Assembly: GCA_003576845.1 (NCBI GenBank)
Contig: QEVJ01000065.1
Coordinates: forward strand, 1-34,404
DNA length: 34,404 nt
DNA from: Planctomycetota bacterium
GTDB taxonomy: Bacteria; Planctomycetota; Planctomycetia; Pirellulales; PLA5
Reading direction: 5' to 3'
Below the pieces are notes generated by a model. That model ran no database searches and was not told where the DNA came from. It saw only the letters and a list, made by a program, of their open reading frames with translations. The translations under genes and the position numbers were made by a program. This document shows, piece by piece, positions 1 to 9,130 of this stretch. Position 1 is the stretch's first letter; each line of letters starts with the position of its first letter.

Positions 1-4
1 ATTC

Positions 5-28
5 GCCCCCGGTGTGTTCACCGGGGGC
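5..28. repeat. Palindromic repeat overlapping the 3' end of the first gene
   Basis: Perfect 10-bp stem (GCCCCCGGTG / CACCGGGGGC) with a 4-nt loop. It contains the stop codon of the minus-strand gene ending at 18, so the last codons and the stop of that gene lie in the repeat. It could help end transcription of the minus-strand operon, but no T-run follows. Confidence 0.75.
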
Positions 29-1211
29 TACGTGGCGCGTTCGGCGCTACTTTTAATTCGGCGGCAGCCGCCCCTTCCGGGTCGCGCCGGCGAATGTCAG
101 CACGCGCGTCAGCCGCCCCCCGCTCAGGGCATGCCAAAAGATACGCCACAACCGCCTCGCGCGTCGACGGCTGCGGATAACCCTTTGCGTCGTAGAGCCC
201 GGCCACCTTCGCCGCGAGCGACCAATCCTTCCACCGCGCCAAATCCAGAATTGCCGCGCTCGCGAACTCCGGCCGCTCCACCAGCGGCCGCAACGCCTCC
301 CGAAATCGCTCGCGGTCGATCTTCCGGTCGTGTTCGTAAAAGAACCGCACGGCCGAAATCGCGTGTCGCACGTCTCCTTCGGCCGCCTGCTTGTCGGCAA
401 AGTAGCGCTGCCCGATCACGGCGAGCCCCTTTTCTCCCGCCAGCAGCAAGTACCCGCCGAGCACGCCGTCGAAACCCGCGCGAAAGTCGCTCTCCTTGGC
501 GTCCATCACCCGCTGCAGCACGGCCAGATTCTCCCGGCGATCGTCCTCCTTCGTCGCCAGTCCCAGCGCGACACCGAAGAAGCCTTTGCGTTCCTGCGGG
601 ATCTCCCGGTCCGCGAGCCATTCGCGCATTTTCGCAAACGGCAATCGATCGGCGATCTTGGCGACCTCCTCAAGCGGCGCATGGCCGAACTCCTGATACA
701 CGTCGTCGGCGACGGTGGCATCGGCGTGTTCCAGGAACCGCACGAAGTATGCCAGCCGCTCCTCGCCTTTCTTCCGCAGCGACGGCGCCTGCGCGAGATA
801 CGCGAAGCTCGTCTCGTTCACGCCGACGGCCGACCATTCGAGTCGCTCGGGCGGAGCGTCCGGCTCGCCATCGCCAAAGAGCACCGCGAGCGCGCCCGGT
901 TTGCCTTGCCAATCGACGGCGACTTCGATAGTCTCCTTGCCGCTCCAAGGTTTTTCGGAGAGCGAGCGATGCACGCGAAACGTCTTCACCTTCTCCGTGC
1001 CGGAAACGAACTCGGCCAGAACCACCACGGCCGCCGTCTCCCGCCGCTCGCAAAGCGTCGGCTTAAGGGCGGTGCAAAATGGACACGCAAAAGCAGGATT
1101 GAGGTACAGACTAGAGGCGAACAGCGCCAAACCGCCGAGGCGCAGAGACGCAGAGAAGCCACGGGCGACGGCGCCAGCAATTCTCCGCGTCTCTGCGCCT
1201 CGGCGGTTCAT
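18..1211 (-). CDS. Exported CPFC-motif protein, short paralogue
   Basis: 397 aa, function unknown. A signal peptide (hydrophobic stretch about residues 27-42, cleavage near AFA|C) leaves a mature N-terminus starting with CPFC (C43, C46). The remainder is mostly helical with HEAT-like character and is clearly paralogous to the 512-aa protein at 2966-4504: both have the ACPFCTA start, a GEK segment and a DLARW(K/Q)DW motif. It lacks the paralogue's low-complexity tail and C-terminal membrane anchor. It is the last gene of a four-gene minus-strand run and starts 5 bp after the preceding stop, with AAGG about 13 nt upstream. The first 27 or so codons, including the ATG, are made of an inverted repeat (1130-1208), so either the repeat now supplies the start and n-region or the true start is a downstream non-ATG codon. 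The CxxC suggests metal binding, disulfide chemistry or lipidation of the first Cys, which is inference. Confidence 0.82.
   Translation of the reverse strand: MNRRGAETRRIAGAVARGFSASLRLGGLALFASSLYLNPAFACPFCTALKPTLCERRETAAVVVLAEFVSGTEKVKTFRVHRSLSEKPWSGKETIEVAVDWQGKPGALAVLFGDGEPDAPPERLEWSAVGVNETSFAYLAQAPSLRKKGEERLAYFVRFLEHADATVADDVYQEFGHAPLEEVAKIADRLPFAKMREWLADREIPQERKGFFGVALGLATKEDDRRENLAVLQRVMDAKESDFRAGFDGVLGGYLLLAGEKGLAVIGQRYFADKQAAEGDVRHAISAVRFFYEHDRKIDRERFREALRPLVERPEFASAAILDLARWKDWSLAAKVAGLYDAKGYPQPSTREAVVAYLLACPERGAADARADIRRRDPEGAAAAELKVAPNAPRSPR
1130..1208. repeat. Inverted repeat, 28-bp arms, inside a gene start
   Basis: Arms at 1130-1157 and 1181-1208 are inverted copies with one mismatch, separated by 23 bp. 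The consensus begins AACCGCCGAGGCGCAGAG. The same family recurs at 20881-20970. Here the repeat forms the first codons of the CPFC gene that starts at 1211. Confidence 0.9.
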
Positions 1212-1216
1212 TGTCG

Positions 1217-2017
1217 CTACTCAACCTTCGTCGCCGTGAGCCGATAGATCGACCAGTGTTTCTTATCCGGTCCGATCAGTTCCTTGACCTCGAACACGCC
1301 TTCGACGGTTATTGGCCGCGTAGTGAACTTGACCGTGCTCGCACCGCTGGCGCTGTCCTGCTTCAAGTCGACCATGATCGAATCGTAAATCGCCGCCCCC
1401 GGCCCGAAGCAGCACTCCTGATTGTCGCGCACGAGGACGAAATTCGAGAACTCCTCGAGCGCCCCGGGCAAAATGAACCCGCGGATGCGAATTCGCGTGC
1501 CCGAGAGCTCCTCGATCGACTCCGTGAGCATTTCCCGCTTGAACATCCGGCTCTTGGGATCGTCCATCGGGAACTTGATGTTGTCGAACGTGACGTTCTT
1601 TGCCCGCCCGTCGCCGCCGGTGGCAACCTGCTGCGGAGCGAGATGACCGTCGCTCGCCGCGGCGGCAGGCTTGGGCGGCGTGACCGCGTTGGACTCGGTT
1701 GCCGCCACGGAAGTAGACGGTTCGACGGCAGGGGCAGCGGCGCTGCCCGGCTGTTCCGACTTGGGCGAGCCTTCCTCGGCAACCGGCGTGGCCGAATCGT
1801 CGCCGGTCTGCGCGATGTCGGCGGTCGTAGCGGGTTTTACCTTCGCGCTTGCGCGACTTTCTCCGCCGCCGCGCGCGTCGTCGTCGACTCGTTGATCGTC
1901 GGCTGCGTCGCCGCCCATTTGCCCCGCGCCGGAACTGGAATCCGAGCCGACCTCGCTGCATCCCGCCGCGAGAGCCAGCCAGCCACAAACCAGGACGCCG
2001 ACGCAAGTCTGTTTCAT
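1217..2017 (-). CDS. DUF3299-like lipoprotein with CCFG motif
   Basis: 266 aa. It begins with a lipoprotein signal (LALAAGC, Cys20). A low-complexity Ala/Ser/Pro linker (about 21-125) precedes a C-terminal DUF3299-like domain containing IRIRGFILPG, FVLVRDNQECCFGPG (C202, C203) and a final beta-rich segment. The family is of unknown function; members are exported and keep a vicinal Cys pair. The start overlaps the upstream stop as ATGA, and GAGG lies about 11 nt upstream, so translation is probably coupled to the preceding DUF4190/DUF3299 gene. The neighbouring gene has a second DUF3299-like domain, so two different copies (one lipid-anchored, one membrane-anchored) are made together. A role in envelope metal or redox handling is inference only. 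Confidence 0.87.
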   Translation of the reverse strand: MKQTCVGVLVCGWLALAAGCSEVGSDSSSGAGQMGGDAADDQRVDDDARGGGESRASAKVKPATTADIAQTGDDSATPVAEEGSPKSEQPGSAAAPAVEPSTSVAATESNAVTPPKPAAAASDGHLAPQQVATGGDGRAKNVTFDNIKFPMDDPKSRMFKREMLTESIEELSGTRIRIRGFILPGALEEFSNFVLVRDNQECCFGPGAAIYDSIMVDLKQDSASGASTVKFTTRPITVEGVFEVKELIGPDKKHWSIYRLTATKVE

Positions 2018-2763
2018 CGCAAGAATGCCTCGTCCACGTGATAGAGTACGCCGCCCTTGGCATCGACGGCTTGCGGCATCGGGCGAATCCGAAACACGCC
2101 GGCAACCTTTTGGAGCCCCTGCACGTAGTCAATGCCTGCCGGATCGGCAAGGCTCACTTGAATCCGATCGGTGAGCTTGGGATCTCCGCCGAAGCAGCAA
2201 CTTCCTTCGTCAGGAACCAACAGGAACGTCCGTATCCCATTGAGCTGAGTTCCTTGAAGAATGAACCCCTTGATAAACACCTTCTGCCCGTCGAGCGCCT
2301 TCGCCGATTCCGGAATCTCCACCGAATTCGCCGCCTCCGGCTGAAGCGGCGCGTAGTTGATCCGCGTGTATCCCTCGGGCACTTCCGTCGCGTAGATGTA
2401 GCTCAATCGCCCCGCGCCGCAAACGCCAAACGCGAGGGCGAGGGCCAACCCGATCTTCGCCAGCGGCGCGCCGGTCAACTCGTCGCCGCGACGGCGAATC
2501 TGCCGCAACCCAAACAGGCCGAGCACGATCGCCGTCGCCGGCAACAACAGCATCCACCAACTCAACAACGCGAGCACCGACAGCACGCCCAGCGCCAGGC
2601 ACGACACGGCCGACGACGAAATCGCCCGATACTCCGGCCCGAGCGGCGAATCGCCCAGCGGCCCGCCCTCCGTAGGCGCAGCCTCATCGCCCGAGCGCTC
2701 CCGAGCCGCCTCCCGCTCGTTCCGCTCGACGATCTTCATCACGTTGACCAAACCACTCGCCAT
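2014..2763 (-). CDS. DUF4190-DUF3299 membrane protein with CCFG motif
   Basis: 249 aa. A charged cytoplasmic N-terminus (1-45) is followed by two hydrophobic segments (about 50-88 and 101-122) with the DUF4190 pattern GLFGLRQIRRRG...GAPLAKIGLALA. An exported C-terminal DUF3299-like domain (about 150-247) contains VFIKGFILQG, FLLVPDEG and CCFGG (C189, C190). The ATG at 2763 is preceded by AGAGAA at close range. A TTG at 2805 in the same frame would add 14 residues without support. The stop overlaps the next start by 4 bp. The gap to the upstream gene is about 200 bp and holds a repeat arm, so it may be co-transcribed with the 512-aa CPFC gene or have its own promoter. Family function is unknown. 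Confidence 0.84.
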   Translation of the reverse strand: MASGLVNVMKIVERNEREAARERSGDEAAPTEGGPLGDSPLGPEYRAISSSAVSCLALGVLSVLALLSWWMLLLPATAIVLGLFGLRQIRRRGDELTGAPLAKIGLALALAFGVCGAGRLSYIYATEVPEGYTRINYAPLQPEAANSVEIPESAKALDGQKVFIKGFILQGTQLNGIRTFLLVPDEGSCCFGGDPKLTDRIQVSLADPAGIDYVQGLQKVAGVFRIRPMPQAVDAKGGVLYHVDEAFLR

Positions 2764-2902
2764 CAAAGTTCTCTGTCCCGTAACCGTGTAGCCGAATCGA
2801 ACCAACGATCGTAGCTATCACTCTCCGAGTGATGGAGTGCCGTCCTTTGATCTCGCTATCGCCGACCGCGTATCGTGCCGTAAAGGCGGAAGACTGAGCT
2901 CC

Positions 2903-2948
2903 CTCCTTGTCCCTCTGTGCTCCTCCTCCGTGAGCCTCTGTGTTTGAG
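2903..2948. repeat. Single arm of a CTCTGTG-type intergenic repeat
   Basis: Pyrimidine-rich string of variants of CTCTGTGCTCCTCCTCCGTG ending in CCTCTGTGTTTGAG. It matches the arms of the inverted repeat at 18088-18265. No partner arm is seen here. Confidence 0.6.
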
Positions 2949-2965
2949 TAACCGATGCCGCGCAC

Positions 2966-4504
2966 CTACCGCCGCCAACTCAGAACGGCCCCACAAATCG
3001 CCAGCGCCACAAACGCCAACGCAACCGCCTTCGTCCCCGGCGAACCGCCACACAAGCTGCACGACCGCGTGCTCGCCGCAACGGGCTTACTTGTCGTACC
3101 GGTCGCAGTTGCCGTTTCGCTGGCAGCCTTTTCCGGCATGGAAGCGGCCAGCGCCAGCGTCGGCCGATTGACCGTCCTTACCCGCGGCGCGGATGTCGAC
3201 GTCGCCGCCGGTTTTTCGGAGGTCGGCTTGGTTTCGTCCGCGCCCTTGCCGCCGGGTTCGGCCTTCGGTTTGGCGTCCGGCTTCGCCGTCCCGTCCGCCG
3301 CGCCGCCCTTCTTCTCTTCCGGCTTCGCGGGCGTCGCGGGCAACTGCATCATCGACAGCGCCCGCTGATACGCGATTGGGTCCATCTTGGCCAGCGCGTC
3401 CAAATGCTTCTTCGCCTCCGGACGCGGACAAATACGCAAATAGTTGATCACCGGTTCGCGAATGAAGATCGTTTCGTCGTTCGACTTCTTGAACATCTCG
3501 ACGAGCCGCTCCATCGACTCCCAATCCTGCCACCGCGCCAGGTCCATCACGACCAGGTCCGCAACCTTCGGATGATCGAGATTCAGCCGCAACGCTTGAA
3601 TCAACCGCTCTCGCGGCACGGCCTTGCCGTCGGTACCTTGAAAGCGAATCGCCATGATCGCCGAATAGCGATCGGTATAATCGACCTTCGGGTCCTTGAG
3701 GAACAACTCCTCAATCAGCGGCATCGCCTTTTCGCCCAACAGGGCCATGTAGCAGTTGAGCATCGAATCCAACCCGCTCCGATCGCGCCGGTCCGTCGAG
3801 CGGATCATCTTCTCGATCATCGGCACGTCTTCCGGCTTGCCGCACACGCTCAAGAGCGAAAAGAACATCCGTCGCTTGCTGGCCGTCGTCTCCGGGTCTT
3901 GAATCCAGTTGATGAAATCTTCGCGCCGCAGCTTGTCCTTTGCCTGAACGATCGTCGGATACGCCACCTTCGCGATTTCGTCGTACGCGTCGCGGGCGAG
4001 CAGGTCGTCCTTGTCTTGCAAATAATCCTGAAAAAAGATCAGCCGCTCCGGGCCTTCCTTGGGTAGCGCGAGGACCTTGCCGAGATAGTCGAGTCCCCGT
4101 TCGGGCAGCGCGATCGGCGCCGCCCAGATGATCTTCGACTGCTCGCTCGGAATCGCCGTGATCAGAAACTTCGATCCCTTCGGCGCCTGCCCCAGATACA
4201 GCGTCTTGACCACCTTTTCGTTGCCCAATACATCCGCCCCCTTAATCACCCGGTCGATCGAAAACTCGCAGGGGGCCAGCGACTCATTCGGGTCGACCGG
4301 CTGCTGGTTGTTGGCAGGCACTTTGGTCAGCGTCGCCACCACCGACACGGCCGACGTCCCGATCTCCTCGCTCAACGTCAGCGCCTGAGCGGTGCAAAAC
4401 GGACAGGCCGCCGCCGGCCGGGCACTGAGGGCACCGAACGCGGCCGCAACAAACCCGAGTATCAGGGCGGAACTGGAAAAGTGGCGAATCGAGGCCCGGA
4501 GCAT
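2966..4504 (-). CDS. Exported CPFC protein with C-terminal CxxC membrane tail
   Basis: 512 aa, function unknown. A signal peptide (1-33, cleavage PAAA|C) puts CPFC (C34, C37) at the mature N-terminus. Residues about 40-390 are helical and HEAT-like and match the shorter paralogue at 18-1211. Residues about 393-480 are a Lys/Pro/Ala/Glu-rich linker. The protein ends with CSLCGG (C482, C485), one hydrophobic helix and a terminal RR. This arrangement (short motif, helix, basic end) is the layout of bacterial C-terminal sorting signals, but it does not match PEP-CTERM. The ATG at 4504 has a strong AGGGAGA about 10 nt upstream. It is the first gene of the four-gene minus-strand run. A tail-anchored surface protein with two Cys pairs is the safest description. 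Confidence 0.85.
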   Translation of the reverse strand: MLRASIRHFSSSALILGFVAAAFGALSARPAAACPFCTAQALTLSEEIGTSAVSVVATLTKVPANNQQPVDPNESLAPCEFSIDRVIKGADVLGNEKVVKTLYLGQAPKGSKFLITAIPSEQSKIIWAAPIALPERGLDYLGKVLALPKEGPERLIFFQDYLQDKDDLLARDAYDEIAKVAYPTIVQAKDKLRREDFINWIQDPETTASKRRMFFSLLSVCGKPEDVPMIEKMIRSTDRRDRSGLDSMLNCYMALLGEKAMPLIEELFLKDPKVDYTDRYSAIMAIRFQGTDGKAVPRERLIQALRLNLDHPKVADLVVMDLARWQDWESMERLVEMFKKSNDETIFIREPVINYLRICPRPEAKKHLDALAKMDPIAYQRALSMMQLPATPAKPEEKKGGAADGTAKPDAKPKAEPGGKGADETKPTSEKPAATSTSAPRVRTVNRPTLALAASMPEKAASETATATGTTSKPVAASTRSCSLCGGSPGTKAVALAFVALAICGAVLSWRR

Positions 4505-4593
4505 CTTGCAAGTCTCCCTAAAGATTCGGTCATCGCGAGCCTAAATCGCGACAACCGCGAGTAATGGAGCACGTCGGCCGTTTGGCGTTACCA

Positions 4594-4599
4594 ATTGTA
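4594..4599 (-). promoter_or_regulatory. Possible -10 box for the cysteine-pair operon
   Basis: TACAAT on the minus strand, about 90 bp upstream of the ATG at 4504. The -35 region at the expected distance is poor (TTCGCT), so this is a weak call based on the -10 match and position only. Confidence 0.28.
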
Positions 4600-4656
4600 C
4601 CCCATTGCATCCCGCAAGCGAAATGCACCCCCTGCCCCAGCGAACTACCCGCAAAA

Positions 4657-4682
4657 ATGGCCCAAAGTCCGCTTTGGGCCAT
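4657..4682 (-). terminator. Rho-independent terminator
   Basis: Perfect 11-bp stem (ATGGCCCAAAG / CTTTGGGCCAT) with a 4-nt loop. Read on the minus strand it is followed directly by TTTTGC, giving a run of five T with the end of the stem. It lies about 170 bp past the stop of the PEP-CTERM gene. Confidence 0.72.
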
Positions 4683-4850
4683 AGAGTGCCGTGCCGGCTG
4701 GGGCGCTGCCCTATCGACTCGCGTCACCGCCACGGCTCGGGTGCCGTGGTAACAGGAATGCGAAGTACTCGCCCAGCCGGCGGATTCCCGCGCGCGCCTC
4801 GAATAGACCTCACGGACGGCCGGGGCTCCGCGGCTGGCGAATTCGTCCCG

Positions 4851-5693
4851 TCATCGGCTTGCCAGCGAGTTTACGCCCAGCCGGCGTACGACCATGAGAA
4901 CGATCATCGCGGCCGCAGATAGAACGGACGCGGACGGTTCGGGCACGATCGCGAGGCTCACGCGATGGTAGTGTGCCCGGCCAAACGCGGGCGTTTCGCC
5001 CGAACCAAAGGCGACGCTCGGCCCCCGCGTCGCAAGTGGAACCCCGACGTAGTCGCTGATCAGTTCCGCGCCGTCGACAAGCAAATCGGCCGAACCCGCA
5101 AGCGGGTCGTAAACCAATTCGATGCGATGGTAGGCGTCTCCCGCCACGGTCGCGCGTCGCCCCGTGGCGCTTGCCGACCCGTCGGGATTGGCGATCGCCC
5201 CTTCCGATACCTGAATTAAAAGATCGCCGGTTGTGGTGTTGACCCGGCGAAACCCAAGCACGAAGTCCTTTGCTCCGTCGTTGAACAACACGAACGGCGA
5301 AGTCCCAACTCGATCGGCGAACTTGTGCCCGGCATCGACGATCCGCAGGTCCGCAGTGAGCTTCCACCCTTGCGTTGTCGCTTGAGATGCCTCGGCGGGC
5401 GTCAACGCGTGGCTATAAGTCAAGTTTCCTCGCCCCGGCCGCCCGCTCGCCGGATCGTTCGCAGAATCGTCGTCGATGAACCATGCGGGCGCGTTCGAGA
5501 ACGGTCCATCGAGAATTGGGCCCTCGGTGACGACGCCGCCCACTCCTGGATCGAAGGATCGGTTCCAACCTTCCGTCGACGGAGGGACATCTCCCAGATG
5601 CGACGCGACCACGACGGGCGCAGCGCCCGCGAATTCGCATGCCGTCAGCGTGCAGCCGAATACGAATAAGAATCGTGCAAGATTCGCGATCAT
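4851..5693 (-). CDS. PEP-CTERM protein with lectin/LamG-like fold
   Basis: 280 aa. A signal peptide (about 1-25) leads into a beta-rich extracellular domain with patterns typical of concanavalin/LamG-like jellyrolls (for example HRIELVYDP and ADLLVDG). The C-terminus carries VPEP (about 250-253), a hydrophobic helix and RR, the PEP-CTERM sorting signal used by exosortase. Nine residues follow the RR, slightly more than usual. The ATG at 5693 sits immediately before the hydrophobic signal; an in-frame ATG at 5924 would add 77 residues lacking any signal and was not used. No exosortase is in the window. A bidirectional search would be needed to say whether it binds carbohydrate. Confidence 0.8.
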   Translation of the reverse strand: MIANLARFLFVFGCTLTACEFAGAAPVVVASHLGDVPPSTEGWNRSFDPGVGGVVTEGPILDGPFSNAPAWFIDDDSANDPASGRPGRGNLTYSHALTPAEASQATTQGWKLTADLRIVDAGHKFADRVGTSPFVLFNDGAKDFVLGFRRVNTTTGDLLIQVSEGAIANPDGSASATGRRATVAGDAYHRIELVYDPLAGSADLLVDGAELISDYVGVPLATRGPSVAFGSGETPAFGRAHYHRVSLAIVPEPSASVLSAAAMIVLMVVRRLGVNSLASR

Positions 5694-5901
5694 TAGACGT
5701 GCCCCAAAAACGATGCGCGCGTCGCGCAGTGCCTTCCACAATTCGCCGCATTCCGCAAGTCTATTGTTGATTGCCGCCGCCACGGGTGCAACCGAATTGC
5801 CGAAAAGCCCGGCAGATTCCGAGTGGAGGAGTCGCGCACGCAGCGCGAATTCGCACGCTTTGCGAGTCGCACGCCGGCCCGTTCCCGTGCCAACTCCGGC
5901 A

Positions 5902-7272
<1,371 letters not shown>

Positions 7273-7353
7273 GAAGGATGCGGGGTTTGGGCTCCGCCAG
7301 CGGCATCGAGCAATTCCTGTAATTGTCGGATACCGGCGGCCACAGAATTGTTC

Positions 7354-7386
7354 GCGTTCCTTTGCTCCTTCGCGGCTTTGCGGCGA
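7354..7386. repeat. Single arm of a TTTGCTCCTTCGCGGC-type repeat
   Basis: Quasi-periodic string GCGTTCCTTTGCTCCTTCGC followed by GGCTTTGCGGCGAG. It resembles the short low-complexity intergenic repeats elsewhere in the window but has no partner here. Its presence helps reject an upstream start for hisD. Confidence 0.45.
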
Positions 7387-7429
7387 GCGCACGTCGGAAA
7401 ACTCGACGGGCCGCAAATCCGTGCCCAGC

Positions 7430-7459
7430 TTGACATAAGCATCGCCGGATTGGTAGCCT
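7430..7459 (+). promoter_or_regulatory. Putative sigma70-type promoter
   Basis: TTGACA at 7430-7435, 18-nt spacer, TAGCCT at 7454-7459. It points at the exported HEAT-like gene starting at 7612 and would give a leader of roughly 145 nt. The -35 is perfect and the -10 is weak. Confidence 0.38.
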
Positions 7460-7611
7460 AATAGAAGTGAAAATTGCCTAAACTACCGACCCGATCGTCG
7501 GTCGGCGACGTTCGCCACGTCCCACGACTCCTTTCCCGGCGTTCCGTTTCGGCGCTGCCGCACCGGTAGCGCTTTCAAGTCGTCTGCGGAACAGACGAGG
7601 AGACCCACACG

Positions 7612-9066
7612 ATGATCGCAATTCTACGACCCTTGGCAAGCGACCGGCTGAAAGTTCTCGCCGCCTTGGCCGTTGCGGCGCTTTTCGCCCCGTCCGCGGC
7701 ACGCTCTCAAGATCCCGCCACACCCGCGCCGGCGCCCGCTCCGACGCAGCCCGCCGATGCCGCGCCGGCTGCCACGGCCGGCAAGTGGAAGGAAGACACG
7801 ATCGCAAAGGAGCTCGCTCCGCGCAGCGCCGAGCGCTCGCGCATTCAACGCGAGCTGAATAACCTGGCGAGCGGCCAGACCACGCTTGACGACGCCGGCA
7901 GGCAAATCGTCGACACCTACTTTTCGAAGATATTCTTCGCCGAGATGACGCAGGTCGCGAACATCACGCGGCTCCACGAAGCGCGCCACACGGTTCGCAG
8001 AAACTACCTCCGCCGGCCGAATTTTCCCGAGGCCCTCCGCACCCACATCAACGGCCTCATTCTCACCGACATGGGCCGGATCGCGGGCGACAACGGTTAT
8101 CATCCCGCCGTCCGCGTAAACGCGATGCTGATGATCGCCGACTTGAACGCGCAGGAAGCGCCGCTCGGCGCGCCGGCGTCGGCCGCGAAGCCGCTACCCG
8201 CGGCGCTTTCGCAGCGCGGCGGTCTGCTCGATGCTGCCGAAGACACGACGCTTCACGCGGGCGTCCGCGCAATGGCGCTGTACGGCGTTCAGCGCCACGC
8301 CGACGCGGGCCTTGCCCCCGGGAACCAGCCCGCGGTGATGGCCAAGATGGCCGCGATTCTCAAAGAGAAACCGGCCAATGCGGCGAACTCACAAGCGATC
8401 GCGTGGCTAAAGGCGCGGGCGGCGACCGTGCTTGCAACGATGGGCGCCGCGGACGCCAGCGGCGCGGTCCCCGGCGAGTTGGCCACGATCGTGATCGACT
8501 CGGCCGCGTCGGTCGACCTTCGCTGCTCGGCGGCCAAGGCATTGGGTTCGCAAAAAGGTCTCGCTGCCGGCCCGCTGAAGCTTCCTGAACTGATTCCGGC
8601 TCTCGGCAACCTGCACCTGGACGCTTGCCGCGCAGAAATCGACCGCGCCGCCTATGAGCAAGACACGGTCGCTCCGCGGCAGATTCATTTCCGCGCCTCC
8701 GCGGTGCAGGCGGCGCTCGGCGACGGCAAGTCGAGCGGCGTCGTGGCCCTGATTCCGGCCAACGACGCCCAAAAGACGCTTGCCGACGCCATCGCCAAGA
8801 ACGTTTCCGAGACGCTCGCCCTCGTGCCCGACGAAAACGCCGAGCCGACCGAGCAGGTAAAGCTCAAGGCCGACGAACTCGAGAAGATTCTCGCCGACGC
8901 GAAGGTACTCAAGAGCCAACCCCGGGCGACCGCGGCGCCGACCGCTGCCGCGGCGGAATCCGCTCCCGCCGATGCCGCCAAACCGGCCGACGCCGCAACG
9001 ACTGGCGCGGCCAAGACGGCGCCAGCAGCGGCTGGAACGAACGCCAGCGCGGCCAAGCCAAAATAG
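7612..9066 (+). CDS. Exported Ala-rich HEAT-like protein
   Basis: 484 aa, function unknown. A signal peptide (about 1-32) and a short Pro/Ala linker are followed by a helical region with HEAT-like spacing, for example VRVNAMLMIADLN, VRAMALYGVQRHA and LRCSAAKALGSQ. The C-terminal 60 or so residues are a low-complexity Ala/Thr/Pro tail. GAGGAG about 12 nt before the ATG supports the start. The next gene, another exported HEAT protein, begins 64 bp downstream on the same strand, so the two are probably one transcript. It is likely a periplasmic or surface scaffold, which is inferred from the repeats. Confidence 0.85.
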   Translation: MIAILRPLASDRLKVLAALAVAALFAPSAARSQDPATPAPAPAPTQPADAAPAATAGKWKEDTIAKELAPRSAERSRIQRELNNLASGQTTLDDAGRQIVDTYFSKIFFAEMTQVANITRLHEARHTVRRNYLRRPNFPEALRTHINGLILTDMGRIAGDNGYHPAVRVNAMLMIADLNAQEAPLGAPASAAKPLPAALSQRGGLLDAAEDTTLHAGVRAMALYGVQRHADAGLAPGNQPAVMAKMAAILKEKPANAANSQAIAWLKARAATVLATMGAADASGAVPGELATIVIDSAASVDLRCSAAKALGSQKGLAAGPLKLPELIPALGNLHLDACRAEIDRAAYEQDTVAPRQIHFRASAVQAALGDGKSSGVVALIPANDAQKTLADAIAKNVSETLALVPDENAEPTEQVKLKADELEKILADAKVLKSQPRATAAPTAAAAESAPADAAKPADAATTGAAKTAPAAAGTNASAAKPK

Positions 9067-9130
9067 CCCGCCGTTCGCCTCGTTCGGCGAAGCCCGAATA
9101 ACCCGATCCGGCAAAAGGACTTGCCCCGCC

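Larger units (their letters stand above)
4505..4850. other. Intergenic region with promoter candidate and terminator
   Basis: 346 bp without a credible gene. It holds a rho-independent terminator for the minus-strand gene to its right (4657-4682) and a TACAAT box that could drive the four-gene minus-strand run to its left. Nothing else is recognised. Confidence 0.6.
7273..7611. other. Divergent intergenic region between hisD and the HEAT genes
   Basis: 339 bp. It contains one arm of a repeat (7354-7386), a sigma70-like promoter pointing right (7430-7459), a small hairpin GTCTG-CGGAA-CAGAC at 7580-7594, and a GAGGAG ribosome binding site before 7612. No gene is seen. Confidence 0.6.

Noticed and set aside
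14..931. 305-codon plus-strand frame at the left edge
   Set aside because: Antisense to the CPFC gene, Arg/Pro/Ser-rich and without family signals.
7273..7416. N-terminal extension of hisD
   Set aside because: Would add 48 residues that include a translated intergenic repeat; the GTG at 7272 gives the family length.
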